Source: Limnochordaceae bacterium (lineage in GTDB: Bacteria > Bacillota > Limnochordia > Limnochordales > DUMU01). Taken from it: a DNA stretch of 64,000 nt. Location of the stretch: NCBI GenBank assembly GCA_014896305.1, contig JADBKQ010000005.1, positions 76,381 through 140,380 of the forward strand, in the 5' to 3' direction. A program made the translations under genes and the position numbers. Below the pieces are notes generated by a model. That model saw only the letters and a list, made by a program, of their open reading frames with translations. It was not told where the DNA came from and made no database searches. This document shows, one piece after another, positions 46,600 to 56,559 of the stretch. The stretch's first letter is position 1. Every line of letters begins with the position of its first letter.

Positions 46600-48282
<1,683 letters not shown>

Positions 48283-48370
48283 TCATCCGTATCCGTTGGT
48301 TGGGAACCGGTCGGACCTTCCCTGGCCCTCGCCGAGGCCCGGCGAAGCCTTTGGCCCATGATACCAGCCC

Positions 48371-49852
48371 CTATTCTCCCCCGCAAGGCACAGCCGTCAC
48401 CGGGATCTCCAGGTCGTCCATCACCAACCCGGACAGCAGCTTGGGATGAAAGAACGTCGACTTGGCCGGCATCTTCTCCCCCGCGGCTGCCACCTCTTCG
48501 ACCTGGTCCGGGCGGGGAAAAGGCAAGAGAAAGGCGATCTCCGCCTCGCCGTCGGCCAGGGCAGCGGCCACCCGCTCCGCTGCCTGTGTGTACTCCAGCT
48601 CTGCCCCGGCGGCAGGGCCGCCTTCCTCCAGCAAGGGGTCGAGCACCAAGCGGTGCAGCACGGCGACGTCCAATTGTCGCCACGCCTGGCTGAAGCCGGG
48701 TGCCGCCTCGGCCATCCGTTGCCCGTCGTTCAAGGAAAACAAGGCAGCCTCTCCCTTCCCGTCCACAACCGCAAAGTGCGGCCGCGGCAACGTCCAGCGA
48801 CGGTTGCTACTGATCGCTGCCTGGCCACCGACCTCTCCCCCCTGCTCGAGCCAGAGAAGCACGTCCTCAACCCTTTGCGTGAACCACTGCCGGCGTCCCT
48901 CGCCTGTGGCAGGGGGCGTGCTGGGCTGACCTCCCGCAGGCAGCAGCCGCTGTACCTCAAACGCGGAGCCAGGCAGCTGCTGGATCACCGTTTCCAGCCA
49001 CCCTTGTCCGCGGACGGCAAGGCCGGCCTGGGGCCGCACCAGACGGTGTGTGGGTAGGATCAGCAAGCCTGAGTCGTCGCTGGCAACGAAGTAGGTCAGG
49101 GAGTACCAGAAACCGGCGCGTGGAAGTTGCTGGTCTATGAAGGCATCGACTCCGCCTGCAGTCTGCTGGGCCTGGCGCCAGGCCGCATACCGCAGACGAG
49201 ATTCATAGCGATGGTGGCCGTCTGCAATAACGATTGGCTCCGCCCACAGAGCTTGATAGAGTTGAGGCACGATGGGCGGCGGTGTCGACCAGAGGGTTTG
49301 GCGAACCTGGGCGTCGTCGGTAAAATCATAAATTGGGGTAGACTGGGTCACCCTCTCCAGCTGCTCGCGGACACGGCCGGCAGTATCGTGGAAGAGGGCA
49401 AAGACGGGGCTGAAGTTGGCCGCGGTCGCTACCAGGAGACGGTAAAGCTCTTCTTTCGGAGTCGACCGGGTCTGCTCATGGGCCCGTACCATGCCACCGT
49501 CCAGCGGCTCGAGATGAAGCCGGCCCAGAAAGCCGAGGCGGGTCCACTGGCGTCCCCGGTAAGGAAACTGCTGGCGATACACATAGTAGGTGGGGGTTAT
49601 CTCCGTCCGTAGCAGACCTTGCTCGCGCCAGGAACGCCAAAAGAGGGCCGCCCGGCGGTACCGGTTTTCCTGCTCGTTGTCTTGCGGGCGCTCCTCCCCC
49701 AGGATCAGCCGGACCACATTGGCCGGATGACGCTGGTGAAGCTGGGCGCGTTCCGCAGGCGAAATGACATCGTACGGTGGAGCGACGACTTGATGTATGG
49801 GGACACGGGCCGGGTCATAGCGAACCCCCCGAAACGGCAAAACGACGGGCAT
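48371..49852 (-). CDS. DUF1015 family protein
   Basis: Conserved protein of unknown function, 493 residues. Family motifs: PFRGVRYDP with VAPPYDVIS near residue 24, ENRYRRAA near 62, MVRAHEQTRSTPKEE near 120, and IVIADGHHRYESRLRY near residue 213. The last has the look of a nucleotide- or phosphate-binding site, but I infer no reaction. No membrane segments. It has its own promoter and lies between guaB and the divergent queG. Confidence 0.9.
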   Translation of the reverse strand: MPVVLPFRGVRYDPARVPIHQVVAPPYDVISPAERAQLHQRHPANVVRLILGEERPQDNEQENRYRRAALFWRSWREQGLLRTEITPTYYVYRQQFPYRGRQWTRLGFLGRLHLEPLDGGMVRAHEQTRSTPKEELYRLLVATAANFSPVFALFHDTAGRVREQLERVTQSTPIYDFTDDAQVRQTLWSTPPPIVPQLYQALWAEPIVIADGHHRYESRLRYAAWRQAQQTAGGVDAFIDQQLPRAGFWYSLTYFVASDDSGLLILPTHRLVRPQAGLAVRGQGWLETVIQQLPGSAFEVQRLLPAGGQPSTPPATGEGRRQWFTQRVEDVLLWLEQGGEVGGQAAISSNRRWTLPRPHFAVVDGKGEAALFSLNDGQRMAEAAPGFSQAWRQLDVAVLHRLVLDPLLEEGGPAAGAELEYTQAAERVAAALADGEAEIAFLLPFPRPDQVEEVAAAGEKMPAKSTFFHPKLLSGLVMDDLEIPVTAVPCGGE

Positions 49853-49889
49853 GGCTCGGTTGCCTCCTTACCCAACTCTTGCTCACTAC

Positions 49890-49917
49890 CATATACCAAA
49901 ATGGACGTTCACACCAA
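49890..49917 (-). promoter_or_regulatory. Promoter of the DUF1015 gene
   Basis: TTGGTG (49912-49917), 16 bases, TATATG (49890-49895), about 38 bases ahead of the start. A GTAAGGAGG ribosome site follows. Confidence 0.5.
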
Positions 49918-49962
49918 GATAACCGGGAGGTTGACAAGCGGCAACGGAAAGGGGGACGCAGG

Positions 49963-51219
49963 GTGATTCAGGCGCAAACGAGTGAGAGAATGCCACCCGC
50001 ACCCCCAGGCGGGCAAGGGCATGATCTGCCCTGGGATGAATTGGCGAAGACGATCTGCCGCCAGGGAATAGAGCAAGGCTTAGACCTGGTGGGCATCGCC
50101 CCCTTGCGCACCAGCAGCCAACAAGAGGCGCTCCGTCGTCACCTGGAGGCGCTGTCAGCCCGGGGATTCTTGTCGCAGTTCCTGGCCGGCCCGGCGAGCC
50201 AGCACGTCGATGCGGCGCGCGTTCTCCCTTCCGCCCGCAGCCTCATTACGGCCGCTGTATCGTACTACGGCCCGACGCCCCCTCTGCCCCCGTCTCCACC
50301 CTGGCGCGGGCGGGTGGCCCGCTACGCGTGGGGGCAGGATTACCACTCGCTGCTGCGCCAGCAACTACGGCAGCTGGCCGCCGAGCTCCGGTCCCTCGTC
50401 GGAGCTGCCGGTGGCGACCCGCAGGCGGTTCAGACAGAAGTGCTGGTCGATTCGGGCATGTTGTTGGACCGCGACGCGGCAGTAGCGGCCGGACTGGGTT
50501 GGATCGGCAAGAACGGCTGCCTGATTCACCCGCGTTACGGTTCGTATCTCGTGCTGGGTCAGATCGTCACCAACCTGCCCCTGCCGCCGCTCACGTCTCC
50601 CCTGCCCAACCGGTGCGGCTCCTGCCACCGGTGTCTGGATGCCTGCCCCACCGGCGCCTTGGTCGAACCAGGGATCCTGAACGCCAACCGTTGCCTATCG
50701 GAATGGACGCAGCGCAAGAGTCTGCCCCCCGAGGCCATCCGCCGGGCGATGGGCAACATGGTCTTTGGCTGTGACATCTGCCAAGACGTTTGCCCTTGGA
50801 ACCGGAAAGCCCGCCCCGGCCGGAACACGCAGTTACAGGGAACCGACCCCGACGTGGCCTTCCCCCGCCTGGATGAACTGGCCGCTATGACGGGACGCCT
50901 GTTTCGCCAGCGCTGGGCCGGACGCGCGGCCGGCTGGCGGGGGAAGTGGGTGCTGGCCCGCAATGCTTTGATCGCCCTGGGCAATATGCACGCTCCCGAC
51001 GCCCTCGGACTCCTGCAAGACGCTCACCACCACCCCAACCCGGCCTTGCGGGAGGCAGCCGGCTGCGCTCTCAGCACGGCGACACAGGACGAACCAGCAA
51101 CACTGCCGCCTCCCCTTGTTCCCGCTGCCAAGACTCCACGTAGCTCAGCCCTTGCAGCCGAAACCCCTGATGCAAGTAAAAGCGGAGAGCCCCCCCGTTG
51201 CCCGCCTCTGCCTGGGTAA
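49963..51219 (+). CDS. queG: Epoxyqueuosine reductase QueG
   Basis: Reduces epoxyqueuosine in tRNA to queuosine using cobalamin and two 4Fe-4S clusters; 418 residues. The cluster ligands lie in CGSCHRCLDACPTGAL and CDICQDVCPWNRKA near residues 217 and 265; GLGWIGKNGCLIHPRYGSY near 180 is also diagnostic. A HEAT-like end (ALGLLQDAHHHPNPALREAAG) follows. The GTG at 49963 has AAGGGGG 7 bases ahead. The last 50 residues overlap the convergent GNAT gene by 149 bases and look unselected. Queuosine partners tgt and queA lie at 58-60 kb. Confidence 0.94.
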   Translation: MIQAQTSERMPPAPPGGQGHDLPWDELAKTICRQGIEQGLDLVGIAPLRTSSQQEALRRHLEALSARGFLSQFLAGPASQHVDAARVLPSARSLITAAVSYYGPTPPLPPSPPWRGRVARYAWGQDYHSLLRQQLRQLAAELRSLVGAAGGDPQAVQTEVLVDSGMLLDRDAAVAAGLGWIGKNGCLIHPRYGSYLVLGQIVTNLPLPPLTSPLPNRCGSCHRCLDACPTGALVEPGILNANRCLSEWTQRKSLPPEAIRRAMGNMVFGCDICQDVCPWNRKARPGRNTQLQGTDPDVAFPRLDELAAMTGRLFRQRWAGRAAGWRGKWVLARNALIALGNMHAPDALGLLQDAHHHPNPALREAAGCALSTATQDEPATLPPPLVPAAKTPRSSALAAETPDASKSGEPPRCPPLPG

Positions 51220-51763
51220 AGAGCAGACGCCCCTGCCGGCGCGCCACCTCGTGAACGGCGCGCTCGACCAATGCTCGGCCGACGCCTCGACGACGCCAGG
51301 ACACGTCGACGAAGCAGCTAAGAAGCTCCCACCAGCCTCTCTCGGGCTCGTGGCCCCAGACCCGGGCCGACGCTGGGGCCGGGGCGACTTCGATCACCCC
51401 CACCAGCTTAGCCGGGCCAGAGCCCTGGCCGGTCAGGTGCCGGTCCGGGCACTCCCCAGGCCCGGCAACCACTGGAAACGTCTCCGCCACCCAGACCCAT
51501 CCCTGACATACGTGATCCTCGAAATGAGGAACGTCAGCCCAATCCCACTCATAACCTCGCCAAAAGGGCTGGCGGGGACGGTAGGATAACGCAAAAACCA
51601 GGCGGGAGAGGGCTGGACGGCGTTCCTGTAATGCATACCTGCCCGGCGAAGCTACGGTCACGTCCATCTCGCTGAGACGCTCGATATCTGCCGGTCGTGC
51701 TGGCCGTACCCACCATCCCAGGCCCACTCCCCTGTTCCCCCTGGACACCGGCCTCTTTCTCAT
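51071..51763 (-). CDS. GNAT family acetyltransferase
   Basis: GCN5-related N-acetyltransferase, 230 residues. The acetyl-CoA-binding motif RRRGVGRALVERAVHEV lies near residue 170, after a beta strand with LLSCFVDVSW; the final motif GNGGALRFYLHQGFRLQG is typical. The N-terminal half is Trp/Pro-rich and carries the acceptor site, which I cannot identify. The ATG overlaps the aminotransferase stop as ATGA, so the two are cotranslated. Its 3' end overlaps queG by 149 bases. Confidence 0.85.
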   Translation of the reverse strand: MRKRPVSRGNRGVGLGWWVRPARPADIERLSEMDVTVASPGRYALQERRPALSRLVFALSYRPRQPFWRGYEWDWADVPHFEDHVCQGWVWVAETFPVVAGPGECPDRHLTGQGSGPAKLVGVIEVAPAPASARVWGHEPERGWWELLSCFVDVSWRRRGVGRALVERAVHEVARRQGRLLFTQAEAGNGGALRFYLHQGFRLQGLSYVESWQREQGEAAVLLVRPVSPC

Positions 51764-53223
51764 TTCTTCCATAGCGATTGAGTGGCCTGCTTGGCCCAAC
51801 GTCCGACCGCCTGGCCTGCTGCCGAGAGGGCAAACCCGGCCATCCCTTTGTGACGGGACAGCGTCTGCCGCAACGCCTCGACGACGCGATCCAGCTCTTC
51901 CCGGGAGACCACCAGAGGTGGCTCGAGACGGATGACGTTGGGGTTGTTGAGGGTGTAGGCAGTAATCACATGATGGTGCTGAAGTAACTCCGCCGCCACG
52001 AGGGAGGCAAGATACTCCTGCGCCAGATGGTTCGCAGCGCCCCCGCTCACTTTCCCGAATATGCCCGTGTCGGACACGAACTCGATGCCAATGAGCAGCC
52101 CCCGGCCCCGCACTTCCCGGATGAGAGGAAACTCCCGGGCCAGCTCCTGCAGGCGTCCCAGGAAGTACTCCCCTTTCTCACGTGCCTGCGTGGGCAGGTC
52201 TTCTTCTACGATGGCCTCCAGCGCAGCCAAAGCAGAAGCGGCGGCGCGCGTGTTCCCCCCAAACGTGGAGGTGTGGATACGGCAGCGCTCTATGCCCCCG
52301 AACGCCTGATTCCAAAGGCGTTCCGTCGTCATGAAGGCGCCAATCGGGACCACCCCGCCCCCCAGGGACTTGGACAAGCAAAGGACATCCGGTACGACCT
52401 GCTCCGCCTCACAGGCAAACATCGTTCCCGTCCGCCCAAAGCCGGTCTGGATCTCGTCGACGATGAGGAGAGCGCCGTAACGGTGGCACAGCTCGCGCGC
52501 CTGGGCCAGGTACCCGGTGGGCGGGATAACCACTCCACCCTCTCCTTGAATGGGTTCTACGATGAAGGCCGCGGCCGGTTCGCCCTGGGCCAACGCCTGC
52601 TCCAACGCCTGCACCTCGCCGAAAGGCACGGCCTCACACAAAGGGACCAGCGGAGCAAAGGGCCTCTGGTAAGCGGGACGCCCGGTCACGGAGAGTGCTC
52701 CCATGGTCTTGCCGTGAAAGCCCCCCTGGCAATAGAGAATCCGCTGATGCCCGGTGGCCAGGCGGGCCAGTTTGAGAGCCCCCTCCACAGCTTCCGCCCC
52801 GCTGTTGCACAAGAAACTGTGTTGCAGATCACCGGGGGCAAGCAAAGCAAGATCTCGCAGCAGGGCAGAAGTGATGGGGCTGACCGTCGCCTGTAGCAGG
52901 TTGGGCCATTGAGCCACTTTGTCCCAGGCCGCCAAGACTCGAGGATGGTTGTGCCCCAAGTTGAGAGCACCATAACCCCCGAGAAAGTCGAGGTACTCTG
53001 TTCCTTCCTCGTCCCAGACCCGCACACCCTCTGCCCGCACAAAGAGCCGGTCGTAGCCCACCAACCCGATCAACTGCACCAAGCCGCTATTCCCATAGCG
53101 TCGATGGTTGTCGAGCATCTCTTGCCGGGAAAGGTGAAGAGCATCGTCCAGCGACTGAAACCCGGACGGCCGCTGGTACGATTGCCCGGATCGCCCGGCT
53201 CTATCATCAACCGTTCCGCCCAC
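51760..53223 (-). CDS. Class III PLP-dependent aminotransferase
   Basis: Aminotransferase of the omega-amino acid/ornithine/putrescine type, 487 residues. Motifs: FLGGYGALNLGHNHP near residue 80, the phosphate-binding CNSGAEAVEGALKLAR, IVDEIQTGFGRTG, and the PLP lysine in LCLSKSLGGG near residue 293. The N-terminal 50 and C-terminal 40 residues extend beyond the core and resemble the putrescine-aminotransferase group, but substrate cannot be fixed. The GTG start follows AAGGAGAGG. A promoter and palindrome lie ahead. Confidence 0.88.
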   Translation of the reverse strand: MGGTVDDRAGRSGQSYQRPSGFQSLDDALHLSRQEMLDNHRRYGNSGLVQLIGLVGYDRLFVRAEGVRVWDEEGTEYLDFLGGYGALNLGHNHPRVLAAWDKVAQWPNLLQATVSPITSALLRDLALLAPGDLQHSFLCNSGAEAVEGALKLARLATGHQRILYCQGGFHGKTMGALSVTGRPAYQRPFAPLVPLCEAVPFGEVQALEQALAQGEPAAAFIVEPIQGEGGVVIPPTGYLAQARELCHRYGALLIVDEIQTGFGRTGTMFACEAEQVVPDVLCLSKSLGGGVVPIGAFMTTERLWNQAFGGIERCRIHTSTFGGNTRAAASALAALEAIVEEDLPTQAREKGEYFLGRLQELAREFPLIREVRGRGLLIGIEFVSDTGIFGKVSGGAANHLAQEYLASLVAAELLQHHHVITAYTLNNPNVIRLEPPLVVSREELDRVVEALRQTLSRHKGMAGFALSAAGQAVGRWAKQATQSLWKK

Positions 53224-53272
53224 GTCCCATCCTCTCCTTCTCTCTCCTCTTGAGAGCTCACCTGGCGGCAGC

Positions 53273-53290
53273 GTACACATAAATGTGCAC
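53273..53290 (-). repeat. Operator-like palindrome ahead of the aminotransferase
   Basis: GTACACAT-AA-ATGTGCAC, an 18-base palindrome with one mismatched pair. It would span about +10 to +27 of the promoter at 53307-53335, a usual place for a repressor site. Confidence 0.5.
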
Positions 53291-53306
53291 AAACCGCTCG
53301 CCTGTT

Positions 53307-53335
53307 AGCGTACTGAATCCTCCTCTCGGCGTCAA
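53307..53335 (-). promoter_or_regulatory. Possible promoter of the aminotransferase-GNAT pair
   Basis: TTGACG (53330-53335), 17 bases, TACGCT (53307-53312). The -35 is good and the -10 poor. It lies in the 119-base gap after the SDR gene. Confidence 0.4.
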
Positions 53336-53342
53336 ACCAGAG

Positions 53343-54122
53343 CTAAATATTGGAGCGCGACTGCGCCCCGTCTACGGGCACACAAGCTCCCCGAACCCAA
53401 CTGGCCCGTTCGGAAGCGAGAAAAACGATCACGTCAGCCACCTCCGCGGGCCGGCCAAATCGTCCCGCGGGGATCTCCTGCTGCACGAAGCGCTCGATAC
53501 CGGCTGGATCTTCTTCCAACCTCCGTTGCCAGCTACCTCCAGGAAAAAGAATCGAACCAGGAGCTACAGAGTTGACGCGGATGTTTTCCGCCGCCAGCTC
53601 CCGGGCCAGGCTTTTGCTGAGGCTAATCTGTGCCGCCTTGGCAGCGTTGTACGCTGCCTTGCCGCCACTTTCCCGGCCCCAAATCGACGAGACGAAAAGG
53701 ATCGCCCCGCCCCCCTGCCGGCGGAGCCAGGGGACGGCCTGGCGACTAAGCTCCAGGGCCGTCCAGAGATTGAGCTGAAAGGTCACCTGCCACTCCTGGG
53801 CGGACGTCTCCAGTACACCGCCTCCCAAAGATCCCCCCAGGTTATTGACGAGGATGTCCAACCTCCCGGTCTCATCTTGAAGCCAGGCCCAGAGATTCTG
53901 ACGAACCCGCTCGTCCGTCAAATCCCCCGCATACGTATGGGTGCGGGCTTGCGTGGGGCCTCGCCGAACCAGCTCGCTGGCCACCTGTGCCAATCGCTCC
54001 TGGCTGCGGCCGGTCAGGATGACGTCGCACCCTTCGGCCAGAAAGGCGGCCGCCGTGGCCAGGCCGATCCCGCGTGAGGAACCGCTGATCAGCGCCACTT
54101 TCCCTTTCAATCCGAGATCCAC
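53343..54122 (-). CDS. Short-chain dehydrogenase/reductase
   Basis: Classical SDR oxidoreductase, 259 residues, Rossmann fold. Cofactor motif SGSSRGIG near residue 14; a following arginine (TGRSQERL) suggests NADPH. NNLGG, the catalytic Ser in VSSIWG and YNAAK complete the active site, and APGSI follows. It resembles the 3-oxoacyl-ACP reductase group but the substrate is unknown. The GTG start has GGAGGGAG 5 bases ahead. It lies upstream of the aminotransferase. Confidence 0.88.
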   Translation of the reverse strand: MDLGLKGKVALISGSSRGIGLATAAAFLAEGCDVILTGRSQERLAQVASELVRRGPTQARTHTYAGDLTDERVRQNLWAWLQDETGRLDILVNNLGGSLGGGVLETSAQEWQVTFQLNLWTALELSRQAVPWLRRQGGGAILFVSSIWGRESGGKAAYNAAKAAQISLSKSLARELAAENIRVNSVAPGSILFPGGSWQRRLEEDPAGIERFVQQEIPAGRFGRPAEVADVIVFLASERASWVRGACVPVDGAQSRSNI

Positions 54123-54537
54123 GAGAGCTCCCTCCTGGATGAACCATTGGCCGTTCCTTTCACCGCCCCGTAGGCGATGCCTATGGCTATCCTTCTCCTT
54201 GTTTGCCCGAAGCCCTCCGTCCTGGGCCGGCTGGGCTCGCCCGGCCCGTGCCCGACCAGGAACCGGCCGAGGTCTCCGTCCCTTCCCAACGGGCTACCCC
54301 TGGGCTGCCGCTGGGAGAAGGCGATCGTAGCAGAGCTCTCCTGCATCTGAGCTGGTTGAGATGGGGCACGGCGGCCGCGAAGAACAGCAAACTGGGGAGA
54401 AGACAGGAAATGCGGCGGCGGTACAGAAGTCTTACGAGATTCTCCGCCCCCCGTCCCGGAGCCGCCCATGCGAACCACCAGATCTGGACGGGGGGCGGCA
54501 AGTCGAGTGGTGGCCGTCTCGGAGTCACAATGACGGA
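54123..54537. other. Divergent spacer with a long inverted repeat
   Basis: A 415-base region between the SDR and SGNH genes. Short open frames on both strands lack ribosome sites and family likeness. Its one clear structure is a perfect 13-base inverted repeat (CCGCCCCCCGTCC at 54444-54456, GGACGGGGGGCGG at 54486-54498) with a 29-base centre, 40 bases ahead of the SGNH gene. Confidence 0.5.
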
Positions 54538-55212
54538 ATGGAGGCTATCACGTTGGCCGAAGCAGTACCTGTGACGGGCCAAACGCCCCTGTTTTCCACG
54601 TTTCCGGTTCTACCCGGCCAGAAGTTCCTCTGCCTGGGTGATAGCATTACGGAAGCCCACCCGGGTTATGTGGATCTTCTGGAGGCAGCCTTCCACGCTC
54701 TCTATCCGAAACACAACATCGAAGTCATCAACGCCGGGATCAGCGGGAACCGTGTGGTGGATCTGTGGAAGCGGCTCCACCGCGATGTGATTGATCGCTT
54801 GCCGGACTGGATCACGATCTACATCGGGGTGAACGATGTCTGGCACGATTTCCTGCCAAATCTCCACGGAGTCAGCCTGGATGAGTACGTTCGGGTTTAC
54901 GACCAGATCCTGACCACGCTGCAGCAGCGGTTAGCCGGTGCCCACCTGCTCCTGTTCACCCCCACCTGTATCGGTGAACGCCCGGACACTCCCGAAAACC
55001 AGCGCCTGGTAAACTACGTCGCCGCCGTGCATCACCTGGGAGAGAAGCATCACTTGCCCGTCATCGACTTGAACGCCATCTTTTGGCGTGCCATCCAGGC
55101 CGGGCAGGCAGCCAATCCGGAGTACCGCCTGACGATGGATGGAGTCCACCCGACCCTGACGGGCCACTGTCTGATTGCGCACACCTTGCTGCGGGCTCTG
55201 GCCGCAGTCTGA
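54538..55212 (+). CDS. SGNH/GDSL family hydrolase
   Basis: Esterase/lipase-type hydrolase, 224 residues. Block I GDSITEAHP carries the nucleophilic Ser; NAGISGNRVVDL holds the oxyanion Gly; YIGVNDVWHD the Asn; and DGVHPTLTGH the Asp-His pair. No signal peptide, so probably cytoplasmic. Closest in style to the rhamnogalacturonan acetylesterase-like or lysophospholipase L1-like group. The ATG at 54538 has only a distant GGAG, so the start is less certain. Confidence 0.85.
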   Translation: MEAITLAEAVPVTGQTPLFSTFPVLPGQKFLCLGDSITEAHPGYVDLLEAAFHALYPKHNIEVINAGISGNRVVDLWKRLHRDVIDRLPDWITIYIGVNDVWHDFLPNLHGVSLDEYVRVYDQILTTLQQRLAGAHLLLFTPTCIGERPDTPENQRLVNYVAAVHHLGEKHHLPVIDLNAIFWRAIQAGQAANPEYRLTMDGVHPTLTGHCLIAHTLLRALAAV

Positions 55213-55339
55213 AGGGGTGGCGACCACTCTCCCCCGCTCGTGCCAGGGCAGGAGCTGGCCTCAGCCGGGTGCTCCCGCCCGGAACGGGCAAACTCGATCA
55301 GCGTGGTTGGAAGCGCATATGGCGCAAGCGAGACAAGCG

Positions 55340-55376
55340 AAAGGACCCCGGCGAGTGAATCCCCCGGGGTCCCTTT
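55340..55376. terminator. Bidirectional terminator between the SGNH gene and tRNA-Asn
   Basis: AAAGGACCCCGG and CCGGGGTCCCTTT form a 12-base stem with one bulged base and a 12-base loop. Pyrimidine or T-rich tails follow both ways (TTTCCCG and TTTCGCTTG). Confidence 0.65.
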
Positions 55377-55413
55377 CCCGAAAAGCCACCACCAAAACAG
55401 GCGAGCAAAAATC

Positions 55414-55488
55414 TGGCTCCTCGGGCAGGACTCGAACCTGCAACCACCCGGTTAACAGCCGGGCGCTCTGCCATTGAGCTACCGAGGA
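55414..55488 (-). tRNA. tRNA-Asn (anticodon GTT)
   Basis: A 75-base tRNA. Acceptor TCCTCGG pairs with CCGAGGA; anticodon loop CTGTTAA gives GTT; T-loop GTTCGAGTC is normal; discriminator G and encoded CCA follow. Confidence 0.97.
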
Positions 55489-55502
55489 ATGCCACGTCGA
55501 TT

Positions 55503-55531
55503 ATTGTAGTCGCCTCAGCTCCTTGTGTCAA
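55503..55531 (-). promoter_or_regulatory. Strong promoter of tRNA-Asn
   Basis: Perfect TTGACA (55526-55531), 17 bases, TACAAT (55503-55508), ending 14 bases before the tRNA. Confidence 0.8.
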
Positions 55532-55593
55532 CACTTTGCCCCGCACTCCGATCTCCCCCGCGACAGACCTTCCAGAGTCTGGGGCAGTCGCCC

Positions 55594-56559
55594 TTACGCT
55601 GCCTGTACCTGCCTGCCCGAACGGCCGCGCCGGCGACGCTCCGACCACTCCCGCCAGATCACCCAAATCGGGCTGGCGATAAAGATCGAAGAGTACGTAC
55701 CGAAGATCACTCCGACCAGCAGGGCCAGGCTGAAGTCCTTGATCGTCGGGCCGCCCAAATAGTACAGAGCGGCAATGGCCAAAAGAGTGGTCAAGGAGGT
55801 GTTGACCGAGCGGTTCATCGTCTGCAGGATGGCCACATTAGCCACTTGAGCCGGTGACTCTCCTGTGTGCAGCCGCAACCGTTCCCGGATGCGGTCGAAG
55901 ACCACGATGGTGTCGTTGATGGAATAGCCCAGGATCGTCAGCATGGCCGCCACGAAGGGCATGTTGATCTCCCGTTGCACCAAGGCAACAATGCCCATGG
56001 TGATCACAGCATCATGGAGCAAGGCGATGACACCCGCCGTGGCAAAGCGATACTCGAACCGCAGGGAGATGTACAACAGGATACCCAGCGCACCCAGGAA
56101 AATGGACCAGTAGGTCATGCGCAGCAGTTCCGACCCGACGACCGGCCCGATCACTTCGGTCCGCACGTCCGTGACCGCCCCGAAGCGGGCCTTCAAGGCT
56201 GCATCGATCTTCTGTATGTCATCCGTGCTCAGTTCTTTCGCGCGGATGATCGCATTCTTACCGTTCGTAGACAGCTGGATCTGAGCATTGGCCAAGCCGA
56301 GATGGGCCAATTCCCCCCTGCTCAACTCCGTGCGGAGTTCCGACACGGTTACCGGCTGCGGGAAACTGCGCTCCAGGAGCGTGCCCCCCGTGAAGTCGAT
56401 CCCGTAGTTGAAGCCCCGCCACACAAGCACGATGATGGCCGCTACGAACAAGATGCCGGACAGGCCAAAGAAGTACCCTTTCCTGGCCATGACGTCGAAG
56501 TGCCCACCAGCCGTCATCGTCTGTGCCGCCGCTGTCGCGGCGTTGCCTGTCTGGCTCAT
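55594..56559 (-). CDS. secF: Protein translocase subunit SecF
   Basis: Membrane subunit that with SecD uses the proton gradient to help protein export; 321 residues, six membrane segments. Motifs: GIDFTGGTLLERSF near residue 55, RFEYRFATAGVIALLHDA near 170, and LTILGYSINDTIVVFDRIRE near 220. A Gln/Thr/Ala-rich N-terminal 25 residues is extra. The ATG overlaps the secD stop as ATGA. Confidence 0.96.
   Translation of the reverse strand: MSQTGNAATAAAQTMTAGGHFDVMARKGYFFGLSGILFVAAIIVLVWRGFNYGIDFTGGTLLERSFPQPVTVSELRTELSRGELAHLGLANAQIQLSTNGKNAIIRAKELSTDDIQKIDAALKARFGAVTDVRTEVIGPVVGSELLRMTYWSIFLGALGILLYISLRFEYRFATAGVIALLHDAVITMGIVALVQREINMPFVAAMLTILGYSINDTIVVFDRIRERLRLHTGESPAQVANVAILQTMNRSVNTSLTTLLAIAALYYLGGPTIKDFSLALLVGVIFGTYSSIFIASPIWVIWREWSERRRRGRSGRQVQAA

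Noticed and set aside
49931-49936. Perfect TTGACA ahead of queG
   Set aside because: No -10 at 16-19 bases and only about 30 bases before the start codon.
54187-54582. Open frames on the minus strand in the SDR-SGNH spacer
   Set aside because: Arg/Pro-rich translations typical of unselected GC-rich DNA and no ribosome sites; they cross the inverted repeat.
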